Source: Isoperla grammatica (Eukaryota; Arthropoda; Insecta; Plecoptera; Perlodidae). From it: DNA of 64,000 nt. Positions 12,601-27,100 of this stretch are shown here, piece by piece. The position numbers and the translations under genes were made by a program. The stretch spans positions 620,001 to 684,000 of the forward strand of contig CAMDTW010000165.1 in NCBI GenBank assembly GCA_945910005.1, in the 5' to 3' direction. How positions within the stretch are numbered: position 1 is the stretch's first letter; the number at the start of each line of letters is the position of its first letter. Below the pieces are notes generated by a model, which searched no databases, was not told the origin of the DNA, and was given only the letters and a program-made list of their open reading frames with translations.

Positions 12601-15600
12601 GTCACCTTCACAAGCGAGGAAACATGCATTGCCTTCATATGTTGCATGTAGTTGCTCTCATGTCACTGACTTAGCGCAGGGTTTATCAAGTACAGTCACC
12701 GTCACAAGCGAGGAAACATGCGTTGTCCTCATATGTTGCATGTAGTTGCTCTCATGTCACTGACTTAGCGCAGGGTTTATCAAGTACAAATCACCGTCAC
12801 AATAGAGAAAACATGCGTTGTCCTTATATGTTGCATGTAGTTGCTCTCATGTCACTGACTTAGCGCAGGGTTTATCAAGTACAGTCACCATCACAAGCGA
12901 GGAAACATGCGTTGTCTTCATATGTTGCGTGTAGTTTCTCTCATGTAACTGACTTAGCGCAGGGTTTATCAAGTACACTCACCTTCACAAGCGAGGAAAC
13001 ATGCGTTGTCTTCATATTTTGCATGTAGTTGCTCTCATGTCACTGACTTTGCGCAGGGTTTATCAAGTACAGTCACCAACACAAGCGAGGAAACATGCGT
13101 TGTCTTCATATGTTGCATGTAGTTGCTCTCATGTCACTGACTTAGCGCAGGGTTTATCAAGTACAATCACCGTCACAAGCGAGGAAACATGCGTTGTCTT
13201 CATATGTTGCATGTAGTTGCTATCATGTCACTGACTTAGCGCAGGGTTTTTTCAAGTACAGTCACCTTTACAAGCGAGGAAACATGCGTTGTCTTCATAT
13301 GTTGCATGTAGTTGCTCTCATGTCACTGACATAGCGCAGGGTTTATCAAGAACAGTCACCGTCACAATAGAGAGAACATGCGTTGTCTACATATTTTGCA
13401 TGTAGTTGCTCTCATCTCACTGACTTAGCGCAGGGTTTATCAAGTATAGTCACCGTCACAATAGAGAAAACATGCGTTGTCTTCATATGTTGCATGTAGT
13501 TGCTCTCATGTCACTGACTTAGCGCAGGGTTTATCAAGTACAGTCACCGTCACAAGCGATGAAACATGCGTTGTCTTCATATGTTGCATGTAGTTTCTCT
13601 CATGTCACTGACTTAGCGCAGGGTTTATCAAGTACACTCACCTTCACAAGCGGAGAAACATGCGTTGTCTTCATATGTTGCATGTAGTTGCTCTCATGTC
13701 ACTGACTTTGCGCAGGGTTTATCAAGTACAGTCACCTTCACAAGCGAGGAAACATGCGTTGTCTTCATATGTTGCATGTAGTTGCTCTCATGTCACTGAC
13801 TTAGCGCTGAGTTTATCAAGTACAGTCACCTTCACAAGCGAGGAAACATGCGTTGTCTTCATATGTTGCATGTAGTTGCTCTCATGTCACTGACTTAGCG
13901 CAGGCTTTATCAAGTACAGTCACCTTCACAAGCGAGAAAACATGCGTTGTCTTCATATGTTGCATGTAGTTGCTCTCATGTCACTGACATAGCGAAGGGT
14001 TTATCAAGTACAGTCACCTTCACAAGCGAGGAAACATGCGTTGTCTTCATATGTTGTATGTAGTTGCTCTCATGTCACAGACTAAGGACAGGGTTTTTCA
14101 AGTACAGTCACCTTCACAAGCGAGGAAACATGCCTAGTCTTTATATGTTGTATGAAGTTGCTCTCATGTCACTGACTAAAGCAGGGTTTATCAAGTACAG
14201 TCACCTTCACAAGCGAGGAAACATGCCTTGTCTTCATATGTTGCATGTAGTTGCTCTCATGTCACTGACTTAGCGCAGGGTTTATCACGTACAATCACCG
14301 TCACAAGCGTGGAAACATTTGTTGTCTTCATATGTTGCATGTAGTTGCTCTCATGTCACTGACTTAGCGCAGGGTTTATCACGTACAGTCACCGTCACAA
14401 GCGAGGAAACATGCGTTGTCTTCAAATGTTGCATGTAGTTGCTCTCATGTCAGTGACTTAGCGCAGGGTTTATCACGTACAGTCACCGTCACAAGCGAGG
14501 AAATATGCGTTGTCCTCATATGTTGCATGTAGTTGCTCTCATGCCATTGACATAGCGCAGGGTTTATCAAGTACAGTCACCTTCACAAGCGAGGAAACAT
14601 GCGTTGCCATCATATGTTGCATGTAGTTGCTCTCATGTCACTGACTTAGCGCAGGGTTTATCACGTACAGTCACCTTCACAAGCGAGGAAACATGCGTTG
14701 TCTTCATATGTTGCATGTAGTTTCTCTCATGTCACTGACTTACCGCAGGGTTTATCAAGTACAGTCACCGTCACAAGCGAGGAAACATGCGTTGTTTTCA
14801 TATGTTGCATGTAGTTGCTCTCATGTCACTGACTTAGCGCAGGGTTTATCACGTACAGTCGCCTTCACAAGCGAGGAAACATGCGTTGTCATCATATGTT
14901 GCATGTAGTTGCTCTCATGTCACTGACTTAGCGCAGGGTTTTTCACGTACAGTCACCTTCACAAGCGAGGAAAAATGTGTTGTCTTCATATGTTGCATGT
15001 AGTTGCTCTCATGTCACTGACTTAGCGCAGGGTTTATCACGTACAGTCACCTTCACAAGCGAGGAAACATGAGTTGTCCTCATATGTTGCATGTAGTTGC
15101 TCTGATGTCACTGACTTAGCGCAGGGTTAATCTCGTACAGTCACCTTAACAAGCGAGGAAACATGCGTTGTCTTCATATGTTGCATGTAGATGCTCTAAT
15201 GTCACTGACTTAGCGCAGGGTTTTTCAAGTACAGTCACCGTCACAAGCGAGGAAATTTGCGTTGTCTTCATATGTTGCATGTTGTTGCTCTCATGTCACT
15301 GACTTAGCGCAGGGTTTATCAAGTACAGTCACCTTCACAAGCGAGGAAACATGCGTTGTCTTCATATGTTGCATGTAGTTGCTCTCATGTTACTGACTTA
15401 GCGCAGGGTTTATCAAGTACAGTCACCTTCACAAGCGTGGAAACATGTTTTGTCTTCATATGTTGCATGTAGTTGCTCTCATGTCACTGACTTTGCGCAG
15501 GGTTTATCAAGTACAGTCACTTTCACAAGCGAGGAAACATGCGTTGTCTTCATATGTTGCATGTAGTTGCTGTCATGTCACTGACTTAGCGCAGGGTTTA

Positions 15601-18311
15601 TCACGTACAGTCACCTTCACAAGCGAGGAAACATGCATTGCCTTCATATGTTGCATGTAGTTGCTCTCATGTCACTGACTTAGCGCAGGGTTTATCAAGT
15701 ACAGTCACCGTCACAAGCGAGGAAACATGCGTTGTCCTCATATGTTGCATGTAGTTGCTCTCATGTCACTGACTTAGCGCAGGGTTTATCAAGTACAAAT
15801 CACCGTCACAATAGAGAAAACATGCGTTGTCCTTATATGTTGCATGTAGTTGCTCTCATGTCACTGACTTAGCGCAGGGTTTATCAAGTACAGTCACCAT
15901 CACAAGCGAGGAAACATGCGTTGTCTTCATATGTTGCGTGTAGTTTCTCTCATGTAACTGACTTAGCGCAGGGTTTATCAAGTACACTCACCTTCACAAG
16001 CGAGGAAACATGCGTTGTCTTCATATTTTGCATGTAGTTGCTCTCATGTCACTGACTTTGCGCAGGGTTTATCAAGTACAGTCACCTTCACAAGCGAGGA
16101 AACATGCGTTGTCTTCATATGTTGCATGTAGTTGCTCTCATGTCACTGACTTAGCGCAGGGTTTATCAAGTACAATCACCGTCACAAGCGAGGAAACATG
16201 CGTTGTCTTCATATGTTGCATGTAGTTGCTCTCATGTCACTGACTTAGCGCAGGGTTTTTTCAAGTACAGTCACCTTTACAAGCGAGGAAACATGCGTTG
16301 TCTTCATATGTTGCATGTAGTTGCTCTCATGTCACTGACATAGCGCAGGGTTTATCAAGAACAGTCACCGTCACAATAGAGAGAACATGCGTTGTCTTCA
16401 TATTTTGCATGTAGTTGCTCTCATCTCACTGACTTAGCGCAGGGTTTATCAAGTATAGTCACCGTCACAATAGAGAAAACATGCGTTGTCTTCATATGTT
16501 GCATGTAGTTGCTCTCATGTCACTGACTTAGCGCAGGGTTTATCAAGTACAGTCACCGTCACAAGCGATGAAACATGCGTTGTCTTCATATGTTGCATGT
16601 AGTTTCTCTCATGTCACTGACTTAGCGCAAGGTTTATCAAGTACACTCACCTTCACAAGCGGAGAAACATGCGTTGTCTTCATATGTTGCATGTAGTTGC
16701 TCTCATGTCACTGACTTTGCGCAGGGTTTATCAAGTACAGTCACCTTCACAAGCGAGGAAACATGCGTTGTCTTCATATGTTGCATGTAGTTGCTCTCAT
16801 GTCACTGACTTAGCGCTGAGTTTATCAAGTACAGTCACCTTCACAAGCGAGGAAACATGCGTTGTCTTCATATGTTGCATGTAGTTGCTCTCATGTCACT
16901 GACTTAGCGCAGGCTTTATCAAGTACAGTCACCTTCACAAGCGAGAAAACATGCGTTGTCTTCATATGTTGCATGTAGTTGCTCTCATGTCACTGACATA
17001 GCGAAGGGTTTATCAAGTACAGTCACCTTCACAAGCGAGGAAACATGCGTTGTCTTCATATGTTGTATGTAGTTGCTCTCATGTCACTGACTAAGGACAG
17101 GGTTTTTCAAGTACAGTCACCTTCACAAGCGAGGAAACATGCCTAGTCTTTATATGTTGTATGAAGTTGCTCTCATGTCACTGACTAAGTGCAGGGTTTA
17201 TCAAGTACAGTCACCTTCACAAGCGAGGAAACATGCCTTGTCTTCATATGTTGAATGTAGTTGCTCTCATGTCACTGACTTAGCGCAGGGTTTATCACGT
17301 ACAATCACCGTCACAAGCGTGGAAACATTTGTTGTCTTCATATGTTGCATGTAGTTGCTCTCATGTCACTGACTTAGCGCAGGGTTTATCACGTACAGTC
17401 AACGTCACAAGCGAGGAAACATGCGTTGTCTTCATATGTTGCATGTAGTTGCTTACATGTCACTGACTTAGCGCAGGGTTAATCAAGTACAGTCACCGTC
17501 ACAAGCGATGAAACAAGCGTTGTCTTCATATGTTGCATGTAGTTTCTCTCATGTCACTGACTTAGCGCAGGGTTTATCAAGTACACTCACCTTCACAAGC
17601 GAGGAAACATGCGTTGTCTTCATATGTTGCATGTAGTTGCTCTCATGTCACTGACTTTGCGCAGGGTTTATCAAGTACAGTCACCTTCACAAGCGAGGAA
17701 ACATGCGTTGTCTTCATATGTTGCATGTAGTTGCTCTCATGTCACTGACTTAGCGCAGGGTTTATCAAGTACAGTCACCGTCACAAGCGAGGAATCATGC
17801 GTTGTCTTCATATGTTGCATGTAGTTGCTCTCATGTCACTGACTTAGCGCAGGGTTTTTTCAAGTACAGTCACCTTCACAAGCGAGGAAACATGCGTTGT
17901 CTTCATATGTTGCATGTAGTTGCTCTCATGTCACTGACATAGTGCAGGGTTTATCACGTACAGTCACCGTCACAAGCGAGGAAACATGCGTTGTCTTCAT
18001 ATGTTGCATGTAGTTGCTCTCATGTCACTGACTTAGCGCAGGGTTTATCACGTACGTTCACTGTCACAAGCGAGGAAACATGCGTTGTCCTGATATGTTG
18101 CGTGTAGTTTCTCTCATGTCACTGACTAAGCGCACGGTTTATCAACACAGTCACCGTCACAAGCGAGAAAACATGCGTTGTCCTAATATGTTGCATGTAG
18201 TTGCTCTCATGTCACTGACTTAGCGCAGGGTTTATCAAGTATAGTCACCTTCACAAGCGAGGAAACATGCGTTGTCTTCATCAGTTGCATGTAGTTGCTC
18301 TCATGTCACTG
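9658..18311 (+). repeat. 92-mer higher-order repeat, copy 2
   Basis: Second copy, about 8,654 bp. It matches copy 1 monomer for monomer, including rare variants: GAATCATGCG near 10,530, GGAAAAATGTG near 11,961, TCTCGTACAG near 12,122, and CCTAGTC near 14,130. It lacks the 753-bp internal duplication of copy 1. Private changes are few: for example one G is lost near 14,180, where CTAAGTGCAGG reads CTAAAGCAGG. The landmark at 9,707 recurs at 18,361, which starts copy 3. Confidence 0.85.
11343..17360 (+). repeat. Nested 32-mer tandem duplication in HOR copy 2
   Basis: Sub-blocks about 11,343-14,351 and about 14,352-17,360. Landmarks pair at 11,685/14,693, 12,436/15,445, 13,001/16,010 and 13,660/16,669, a constant 3,008-3,009 bp. 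This is the same internal duplication seen in HOR copy 1, without the 753-bp addition. The 32-mer duplication therefore pre-dates the duplication of the 92-mer unit. Confidence 0.8.
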
Positions 18312-21110
18312 ACTTAGCGCAGGGTTTATCAAGTACACTCACCTTCACAAGCGAGGAAACATGCGTTGTCTTCAAATGTTGCATGTAGTTGCTCTCATGT
18401 CACTGACTTTGCGCAGGGTTTATCAAGTACAGTCACCTTCACAAGCGAGGAAACATGCGTTGTCTTCATATGTTGCATGTTGTTGCTCTCATGTCACTGA
18501 CTTAGCGCAGGGTTTATCAAGTACAGTCACCGTCACAAGCGAGGAAACATGCGTTGTCTTCATATGTTGCATGTAGTTGCTCTCATGTCACTGACTTAGC
18601 GCAGGGTTTTTTCAAGTACAGTCACCTTTACAAGCGAGGAAACATGCGTTGTCTTCATATGTTGCATGTAGTTGCTCTCATGTCACTGACATAGCGCAGG
18701 GTTTATCAAGTACAGTCACCGTCACAATAGAGAGAACATGCGTTGTCTTCATATTTTGCATGTAGTTGCTCTCATGTCACTGTCTTAGCGCAGGGTTTAT
18801 CAAGTATAGTCACCGTCACAATAGAGAAAACATGCGTTGTCTTCATATGTTGCATGTAGTTGCTCTCATGTCGCTGACTTAGCGCAGGGTTTATCAAGTA
18901 CAGTCACCGTCACAAGCGATGAAACAAGCGTTGTCTTCATATGTTGCATGTAGTTTCTCTCATGTCACTGACTTAGCGCAGGGTTTATCAAGTACACTCA
19001 CCTTCACAAGCGAGGAAACATGCGTTGTCTTCATATGTTGCATGTAGTTGCTCTCATGTCACTGACTTTGCGCAGGGTTTATCAAGTACAGTCACCTTCA
19101 CAAGCGAGGAAACATGCGTTGTCTTCATATGTTGCATGTAGTTGCTCTCATGTCACTGACTTAGCGCAGGGTTTATCAAGTACAGTCACCGTCACAAGCG
19201 AGGAATCATGCGTTGTCTTCATATGTTGCATGTAGTTGCTCTCATGTCACTGACTTAGCGCAGGGTTTTTTCAAGTACAGTCTTCTTCACAAGCGAGGAA
19301 ACATGCGTTGTCTTCATATGTTGCATGTAGTTGCTCTCATGTCACTGACATAGTGCAGGGTTTATCACGTACAGTCACCGTCACAAGCGAGGAAACATGC
19401 GTTGTCTTCATATGTTGCATGTAGTTGCTCTCATGTCACTGACTTAGCGCAGGGTTTATCACGTACGTTCACTGTCACAAGCGAGGAATCATGCGTTGTC
19501 CTGATATGTTGCGTGTAGTTTCTCTCATGTCACTGACTTAGCGCACGGTTTATCAACACAGTCACCGTCACAAGCGAGAAAACATGCGTTGTCCTAATAT
19601 GTTGCATGTAGTTGCTCTCATGTCACTGACTTAGCGCAGGGTTTATCAAGTATAGTCACCTTCACAAGCGAGGAAACATGCGTTGTCTTCATCTGTTGCA
19701 TGTAGTTGCTCTCATGTCACTGACTTAGCGCAGGGTTTATCAAGTACAGTCACCGTCACAAACAAGGAAACATGCATTGTAATCATATGTTGCATGTTGT
19801 TGCTCTCATGTCACTGACTTAGCGCAAAGTTTATCAAGTACAGTCACCTTCACAAGCGAGGAAACATGCGTTGTCCTAATATGTTTCATGTAGTTGCTCT
19901 CATGTCACTGACTTAGCGCAGGGTTTATCAAGTACAGTCACCGTCACAAGCGAGGAAACATGCATTGTCTTCATATTATGTTGCATGTACTTGCTCTCAT
20001 GTCACTGACTTAGCGCAGGGTTTATCACGTACAGTCACCGTCACAAGCGGGGAAACATGCGTTGTCTTCAAATGTTGCATGTAGTTTCTCTCATGTCAGT
20101 GACTTAGCGCAGGGTTTATCACGTACAGTCACCGTCACAAGCGAGGAAATATGCGTTGTCCTCATATGTTGCATGTAGTTGCTCTCATGCCATTGACATA
20201 GCGCAGGGTTTATCAAGTACAGTCACCTTCACAAGCGAGGAAACATGCGTTTCCATCATATGTTGCATGTAGTTGCTCTCATGTCACTGACTTAGCGCAG
20301 GGTTTATCACGTACAGTCACCTTCACAAGCGAGGAAACATGCGTTGTCTTCATATGTTGCATGTAGTTTCTCTCATGTCACTGACTTACCGCAGGGTTTA
20401 TCAAGTACAGTCACCGTCACAAGCGAGGAAACATGCGTTGTTTTCATATGTTGCATGTAGTTGCTCTCATGTCACTGACTTAGCGCAGGGTTTATCACGT
20501 ACAGTCACCTTCACAAGCGAGGAAAAATGTGTTGTCTTCATATGTTGCATGTAGTTGCTCTCATGTCACTGACTTAGCGCAGGGTTTATCACGTGCAGTC
20601 ACCTTCACAAGCGAGGAAACATGAGTTGTCCTCATATGTTGCATGTAGTTGCTCTCATGTCACTGACTTAGCGCAGGGTTAATCTCGTACAGTCACCTTA
20701 ACAAGCGAGGAAACATGCGTTGTCTTCATATGTTGCATGTAGATGCTCTAATGTCACTGACTTAGCGCAGGGTTTATCAAGTACAGTCACCGTCACAAGC
20801 GAGGAAATATGCGTTGTCTTCATATGTTGCATGTTGTTGCTCTCATGTCACTGACTTAGCGCAGGGTTTATCAAGTACAGTCACCTTTACAAGCGAGGAA
20901 ACATGCGTTGTCTTCATTTGTTGCATGTAGTTGCTCTCATGTTACTGACTTAGCGCAGGGTTTATCAAGTACAGTCACCTTCACAAGCGTGGAAACATGT
21001 TTTGTCTTCATATGTTGCATGTAGTTGCTCTCATGTCACTGACTTTGCGCAGGGTTTATCAAGTACAGTCACCTTCACAAGCGAGGAAACATGCGTTGTC
21101 TTCATATGTT
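18312..21110 (+). repeat. 92-mer higher-order repeat, copy 3 (truncated)
   Basis: It follows copy 2 at an offset of 8,654 (9,707 to 18,361; 10,366 to 19,020; 11,685 to 20,339). One monomer is then missing: the GGAAAAATGTG landmark is 8,560 bases from its copy-2 partner instead of 8,654. Matching is lost near 21,110. From there the order jumps back to the pattern seen near 9,820 (offset 11,290), so the unit was cut by an unequal exchange after about 30 monomers. Confidence 0.75.
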
Positions 21111-24100
21111 GCATGTAGTTGCTCTCATGTCACTGACTTAGCGCAGGGTTTATCAAGTACAGTCACCGTCACAAGCGAGGAAACATGCGTTGTCTTCATA
21201 TGTTGCATGTAGTTGCTCTCATGTCACTGACTTAGCGCAGGGTTTTTTCAAGTACAGTCACCTTTACAAGCGAGGAAACATGCGTTGTCTTCATATGTTG
21301 CATGTAGTTGCTCTCATGTCACTGACATAGCGCAGGGTTTATCAAGTACAGTCACCGTCACAATAGAGAGAACATGCGTTGTCTTCATATTTTGCATGTA
21401 GTTGCTCTCATGTCACTGACTTAGCGCAGGGTTTATCAAGTATAGTCACCGTCACAATAGAGAAAACATGCGTTGTCTTCATATGTTGCATGTAGTTGCT
21501 CTCATGTCACTGACTTAGCGCAGGGTTTATCAAGTACAGTCACCGTCACAAGCGATGAAACAAGCGTTGTCTTCATATGTTGCATGTAGTTTCTCTCATG
21601 TCACTGACTTAGCGCAGGGTTTATCAAGTACACTCACCTTCACAAGCGAGGAAACATGCGTTGTCTTCATATGTTGCATGTAGTTGCTCTCATGTCACTG
21701 ACTTAGCGCAAGGTTTATCAAGTACAGTCACCGTCACAAGCGAGGAATCATGCGTTGTCTTCATATGTTGCATGTAGTTGCTCTCATGTCACTGACTTAG
21801 CGCAGGGTTTTTTCAAGTACAGTCACCTTCACAAGCGAGGAAACATGCGTTGTCTTCATATGTTGCATGTAGTTGCTCTCATGTCACTGACATAGTGCAG
21901 GGTTTATCACGTACAGTCACCGTCACAAGCGAGGAAACATGCGTTGTCTTCATATGTTGCATGTAGTTGCTCTCATGTCACTGACTTAGCGCAGGGTTTA
22001 TCACGTACGTTCACTGTCACAAGCGAGGAAACATGCGTTGTCCTGATATGTTGCGTGTAGTTTCTCTCATGTCACTGACTTAGCGCACGGTTTATCAACA
22101 CAGTCACCGTCACAAGCGAGAAAACATGCGTTGTCCTAATATGTTGCATGTAGTTGCTCTCATGTCACTGACTTAGCGCAGGGTTTATCAAGTATTGTCA
22201 CCTTCACAAGCGAGGAAACATGCGTTGTCTTCATCTGTTGCATGTAGTTGCTCTCATGTCACTGACTTAGCGCAGGGTTTATCAAGTACAGTCACCGTCA
22301 CAAGCAAGGAAACATGCATTGTAATCATATGTTGCATGTTGTTGCTCTCATGTCACTGACTTAGCGCAAAGTTTATCAAGTACAGTCACCTTCAAAAGCG
22401 AGGAAACATGCGTTGTGTTCATATGTTGCATGTAGTTGCCCTCATGTCACTGACTTAGCGCAGGGATTATCACGTACAGTCACCGTCACAAGCGAGGAAA
22501 CATGCGTTGTCCTAATATGTTTCATGTAGTTGCTCTCATGTCACTGACTTAGCGCAGGGTTTATCAAGTACAGTCACCGTCACAAGCGAGGAAACATGCA
22601 TTGTCTTCATATTATGTTGCATGTACTTGCTCTCATGTCACTGACTTAGCGCAGGGTTTATCACGTACAGTCACCGTCACAAGCGAGGAAACATGCGTTG
22701 TCTTCAAATGTTGCATGTAGTTGCTCTCATGTCAGTGACTTAGCGCAGGGTTTATCACGTACAGTCACCGTCACAAGCGAGGAAATATGCGTTGTCCTCA
22801 TATGTTGCATGTAGTTGCTCTCATGTAATTGACATAGCGCAGGGTTTATCAAGTACAGTCACCTTCACAAGCGAGGAAACATGCGTTGCCATCATATGTT
22901 GCATGTAGTTGCTCTCATGTCACTGACTTAGCGCAGGGTTTATCACGTACAGTCACCTTCACAAGCGAGGAAACATGCGTTGTCTTCATATGTTGCATGT
23001 AGTTTCTCTCATGTCACTGACTTACCGCAGGGTTTATCAAGTACAGTCACCGTCACAAGCGAGGAAACATGCGTTGTTTTCATATGTTGCATGTTGTTGC
23101 TCTCATGTCACTGACTTAGCGCAGGGTTTATCACGTACAGTCACCTTCACAAGCGAGGAAACATGCGTTGTCTTCATATGTTGCATGTAGTTGCTCTCAT
23201 GTCACTGACTTAGCGCAGGGTTTTTCACGTACAGTCACCTTCACAAGCGAGGAAACATGCCTAGTCTTCATATGTTGTATGAAGTAGCTCTCATGTCACT
23301 GACTAAGTGCAGGGTTTATCAAGTACAGTCACCTTCACAAGCGAGGAAACATGCCTTGTCTTCATATGTTGCATGTAGTTGCTCTCATGTCACTGACTTA
23401 GCGCAGGGTTTATCACGTACAATCACCGTCACAAGCGTGGAAACATTTGTTGTCTTCATATTTTGCATGTAGTTGCTCTCATGTCACTGACTTAGCGCAG
23501 GGTTTATCACGAACAGTCAACGTCACAAGCGAGGAAACATGCGTTGTCTTCATATGTTGCATGTAGTTGCTTACATGTCACTGACTTAGCGCAGGGTTTA
23601 TCAAGGACAGTCACCGTCACAAGCGAGGAAACATGCGTTGTCTTCATATGTTGCATGTAGTTGCTCTCATGTCACTGACTTAGCGCAGGGTTTATCAAGT
23701 ACAGTCACCGTCACAATAGAGAAAACATGCGTTGTCTTCATATGTTGCATGTAGTTGCTCTCATGTCAATGACTTAGCGCAGGGTTTATCAAGTACAGTC
23801 ACCGTCACAATAGAGAAAACATGCGTTGTCTTCATATGTTGCATGTAGTTGCTCTCATGTCACTGACTAAGCGCAGGGTTTATCAAGTACAGTCACCGTC
23901 ACAAGCGAGGAAACATGCGTTGTCTTCATATGTTGCGTGTAGTTTCTCTCATGTCACTGACTTAGCGCAGGGTTTATCAAGTACAGTCACCGTCACAAGC
24001 GAGGAAACATGCGTTGTCCTCATATGTTGCATGTAGTTGCTCTCATGTCACTGACTTAGCGCAGGGTTTATCAAGTACAAATCACCGTCACAATAGAGAA

Positions 24101-27100
24101 AACATGCGTTGTCCTAATATGCTGCATGTTATTGCTCTCATGTCACTGACTTAGCGCAGGGTTTATCAAGTACAGTCACCATCACAAGCGAGGAAACATG
24201 CGTTGTCTTCATATGTTGCGTGTAGTTTCTCTCATGTAACTGACTTAGCGCAGGGTTTATCAAGTACACTCACCTTCACAAGCGAGGAAACATGCGTTGT
24301 CTTCATATGTTGCATGTAGTTGCTCTCATGTCACTGACTTTGCGCAGGGTTTATCAAGTACAGTCACCTTCACAAGCGAGGAAACATGCGTTGTCTTCAT
24401 ATGTTGCATGTAGTTGCTCTCATGTCACTGACTTAGCGCAGGGTTTATCAAGTACAGTCACCGTCACAAGCGAGGAAACATGCGTTGTCTTCATATGTTG
24501 CATGTAGTTGCTCTCATGTCACTGACTTAGCGCAGGGTTTTTTCAAGTACAGTCACCTTTACAAGAGAGGAAACATGCGTTGTCTTCATATGTTGCATGT
24601 AGTTGCTCTCATGTCACTCACATAGCGCAGGGTTTATCAAGTACAGTCACCGTCACAATAGAGAGAACATGCGTTGTCTTCATATTTTGCATGTAGTTGC
24701 TCTCATGTCACTGACTTAGCGCAGGGTTTATCAAGTATAGTCACCGCCACAATAGAGAAAACATGCGTTGTCTTCATATGTTGCATGTAGTTGCTCTCAT
24801 GTCACTGACTTAGCGCAGGGTTTATCAAGTACAGTCACCTTCACAAGCGATGAAACAAGCGTTGTCTTCATATGTTGAATGTAGTTTCTCTCATGTCACT
24901 GACTTAGCGCAGGGTTTATCAAGTACACTCACCTTCACAAGCGAGGAAACATGCGTTGTCTTCATATGTTGCATGTAGTTGCTCTCATGTCACTGACTTT
25001 GCGCAGGGTTTATCAAGTACAGTCACCTTCACAAGCGAGGAAACATGCGTTGTCTTCATATGTTGCATGTAGTTGCTCTCATGTCACTGACTTAGCGCAG
25101 GGTTTATCAAGTACAGTCACCGTCACAAGCGAGGAATCATGCGTTGTCTTCATATGTTGCATGTAGTTGCTCTCATGTCACTGACTTAGCGCAGGGTTTT
25201 TTCAAGTACAGTCACCTTCACAAGCGAGGAAACATGCGTTGTCTTCATATGTTGCATGTAGTTGCTCTCATGTCACTGACATAGTGCAGGGTTTATCACG
25301 TACAGTCACCGTCACAAGCGAGGAAACATGCGTTGTCTTCATATGTTGCATGTAGTTGCTCTCATGTCACTGACTTAGCGCAGGGTTTATCACGTACGTT
25401 CACTGTCACAAGCGAGGAAACATGCGTTGTCCTGATATGTTGCGTGTAGTTTCTCTCATGTCACTGACTTAGCGCACGGTTTATCAACACAGTCACCGTC
25501 ACAAGCGAGAAAACATGCGTTGTCCTAATATGTTGCATGTAGTTGCTCTCATGTCACTGACTTAGCGCAGGGTTTATCAAGTATAGTCACCTTCACAAGC
25601 GAGGAAACATGCGTTGTCTTCATCTGTTGCATGTAGTTGCTCTCATGTCACTGACTTAGCGCAGGGTTTATCAAGTACAGTCACCGTCACAAGCAAGGAA
25701 ACATGCATTGTAATCATATGTTGCATGTTGTTGCTCTCATGTCACTGACTTAGCGCAAAGTTTATCAAGTACAGTCACCTTCACAAGCGAGGAAACATGC
25801 GTTGTCCTAATATGTTTCATGTAGTTGCTCTCATGTCACTGACTTAGCGCAGGGTTTATCAAGTACAGTCACCGTCACAAGCGAGGAAACATGCATTGTC
25901 TTCATATTATGTTGCATGTACTTGCTCTCATGTCACTGACTTAGCGCAGGGTTTATCACGTACAGTCACCGTCACAAGCGAGGAAACATGCGTTGTCTTC
26001 AAATGTTGCATGTAGTTGCTCTCATGTCAGTGACTTAGCGCAGGGTTTATCACGTACAGTCACCGTCACAAGCGAGGAAATATGCGTTGTCCTCATATGT
26101 TGCATGTAGTTGCTCTCATGCCATTGACATAGCGCAGGGTTTATCAAGTACAGTCACCTTCACAAGCGAGGAAACATGCGTTGCCATCATATGTTGCATG
26201 TAGTTGCTCTCATGTTACTGACTTAGCGCAGGGTTTATCAAGTACAGTCACCTTCACAAGCGAGGAAACATGCGTTGTCTTCATATGTTGCATGTAGTTT
26301 CTCTCATGTCACTGACTTACCGCAGGGTTTATCAAGTACAGTCACCGTCACAAGCGAGGAAACATGCGTTGTTTTCATATGTTGCATGTAGTTGCTCTCA
26401 TGTCACTGACTTAGCGCAGGGTTTATCACGTACAGTCACCTTCACAAGCGAGGAAACATGAGTTGTCCTCATATGTTGCATGTAGTTGCTCTCATGTCAC
26501 TGACTTAGCGCAGGGTTAATCTCGTACAGTCACCTTAACAAGCGAGGAAACATGCGTTGTCTTCATATGTTGCATGTAGATGCTCTAATGTCACTGACTT
26601 AGCGCAGGGTTTATCAAGTACAGTCACCGTCACAAGCGAGGAAATATGCGTTGTCTTCATATGTTGCATGTTGTTGCTCTCATGTCACTGACTTAGCGCA
26701 GGGTTTATCAAGTACAGTCACCTTCACAAGCGAGGAAACATGCGTTGTCTTCATATGTTGCATGTAGTTGCTCTCATGTTACTGACTTAGCGCAGGGTTT
26801 ATCAAGTACAGTCACCTTCACAAGCGTGGAAACATGTTTTGTCTTCATATGTTGCATGTAGTTGCTCTCATGTCACTGACTTTGCGCAGGGTTTATCAAG
26901 TACAGTCACCTTCACAAGCGAGGAAACATGCGTTGTCTTCATATGTTGCATGTAGTTGCTGTCATGTCACTGACTTAGCGCAGGGTTTATCACGTACAGT
27001 CACCTTCACAAGCGAGGAAACATGCATTGCCTTCATATGTTGCATGTAGTTGCTCTCATGTCACTGACTTAGCGCAGGGTTTATCAAGTACAGTTACCGT

